Source: JAHJRN01 sp043805355 (lineage in GTDB: Bacteria > Patescibacteriota > Patescibacteriia > 2-12-FULL-60-25). Taken from it: a DNA stretch of 21,847 bases. A program made the translations under genes and the position numbers. A model generated the notes under the pieces. It ran no database searches. It was not told the origin of the DNA and saw only the letters and a list, made by a program, of their open reading frames with translations. The stretch spans positions 1-21,847 of the forward strand of contig JAZDIB010000036.1 in NCBI GenBank assembly GCA_043805355.1, read 5' to 3'. Shown in pieces: positions 21,829 through 21,847 of the stretch. Position 1 is the first letter of the stretch. Every line of letters starts with the position of its first letter.

Positions 21829-21847
21829 ATGTCTATGAAGCAACTCC
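21829..21847 (+). CDS. Possible start of a gene cut by the window edge
   Basis: ATGTCTATGAAGCAACTCC would encode MSMKQL at the very end of the window. The only support is the -10 box 10 nt upstream and the lack of another gene here. Function cannot be judged. Confidence 0.3.

Noticed and set aside
1..21847. CRISPR arrays, tRNA and rRNA genes, complete prophage or defence islands
   Set aside because: No regularly spaced repeats, no tRNA-like T-arm apart from that of tmRNA, and no rRNA or phage structural gene were seen on either strand.

Overview
This G+C-rich window looks like chromosomal DNA from a bacterium with a compact genome, most likely a member of the Candidate Phyla Radiation (Patescibacteria). 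The assignment is an inference from a set of cues: very tight gene packing, few Shine-Dalgarno sites, a single-span exported protein of the baseplate-J-like type often seen in these genomes, and many coiled-coil or membrane proteins of unknown family. TGA is used as a stop (dnaE, thrS, infC), so this is not a TGA-recoding lineage.

Layout. 1-1070: the 3' end of an IS200/IS605-type transposase gene with its end hairpin, a short coding remnant beside it, and a leftward exported protein, all less G+C-rich than the rest. 1075-1188: a large imperfect palindrome. 1241-2464: a small membrane/coiled-coil protein and a NYN-domain nuclease. 2596-6168: dnaE (replicative DNA polymerase III alpha), with a perfect DnaA-box 9-mer in its leader; it converges on a leftward EamA/DMT-type transporter. 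7027-8285: two unrecognised proteins with textbook RBSs, separated by a terminator and a palindromic MITE-like unit. 8360-10777: a large protein with two GGDEF-type domains, the first degenerate. 10807-12027: an exported single-span protein. 12033-14069: promoter, a compact threonine T-box attenuator, a mobile-repeat copy, and thrS without its TGS domain. 14075-17011 (minus): two paralogous charged, helical proteins of unknown family. 17112-19126 (minus): the translation cluster smpB - ssrA (tmRNA) - infC - rpmI - rplT, ended by an intrinsic terminator. 19180-21681: three membrane-associated proteins in a probable operon (an AI-2E-type transporter plus two unknowns). 21696-21777: a second, inverted copy of the repeat found before thrS. 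21829-end: the possible start of another gene.

How it works together. The window is mainly informational: replication (dnaE), tRNA charging (thrS under tRNA-Thr feedback), ribosome rescue (smpB and tmRNA), initiation (infC) and large-subunit proteins (rpmI, rplT). The main points for a second look are the T-box with an apparently minimal specifier stem, the repeat inserted between that switch and the thrS start, tmRNA wedged between smpB and infC, the tandem GGDEF protein, the paralogous helical pair, and a recurrent promoter design in which an (often extended) -10 box lies only 6-18 nt before the start codon, implying leaderless or near-leaderless mRNAs.
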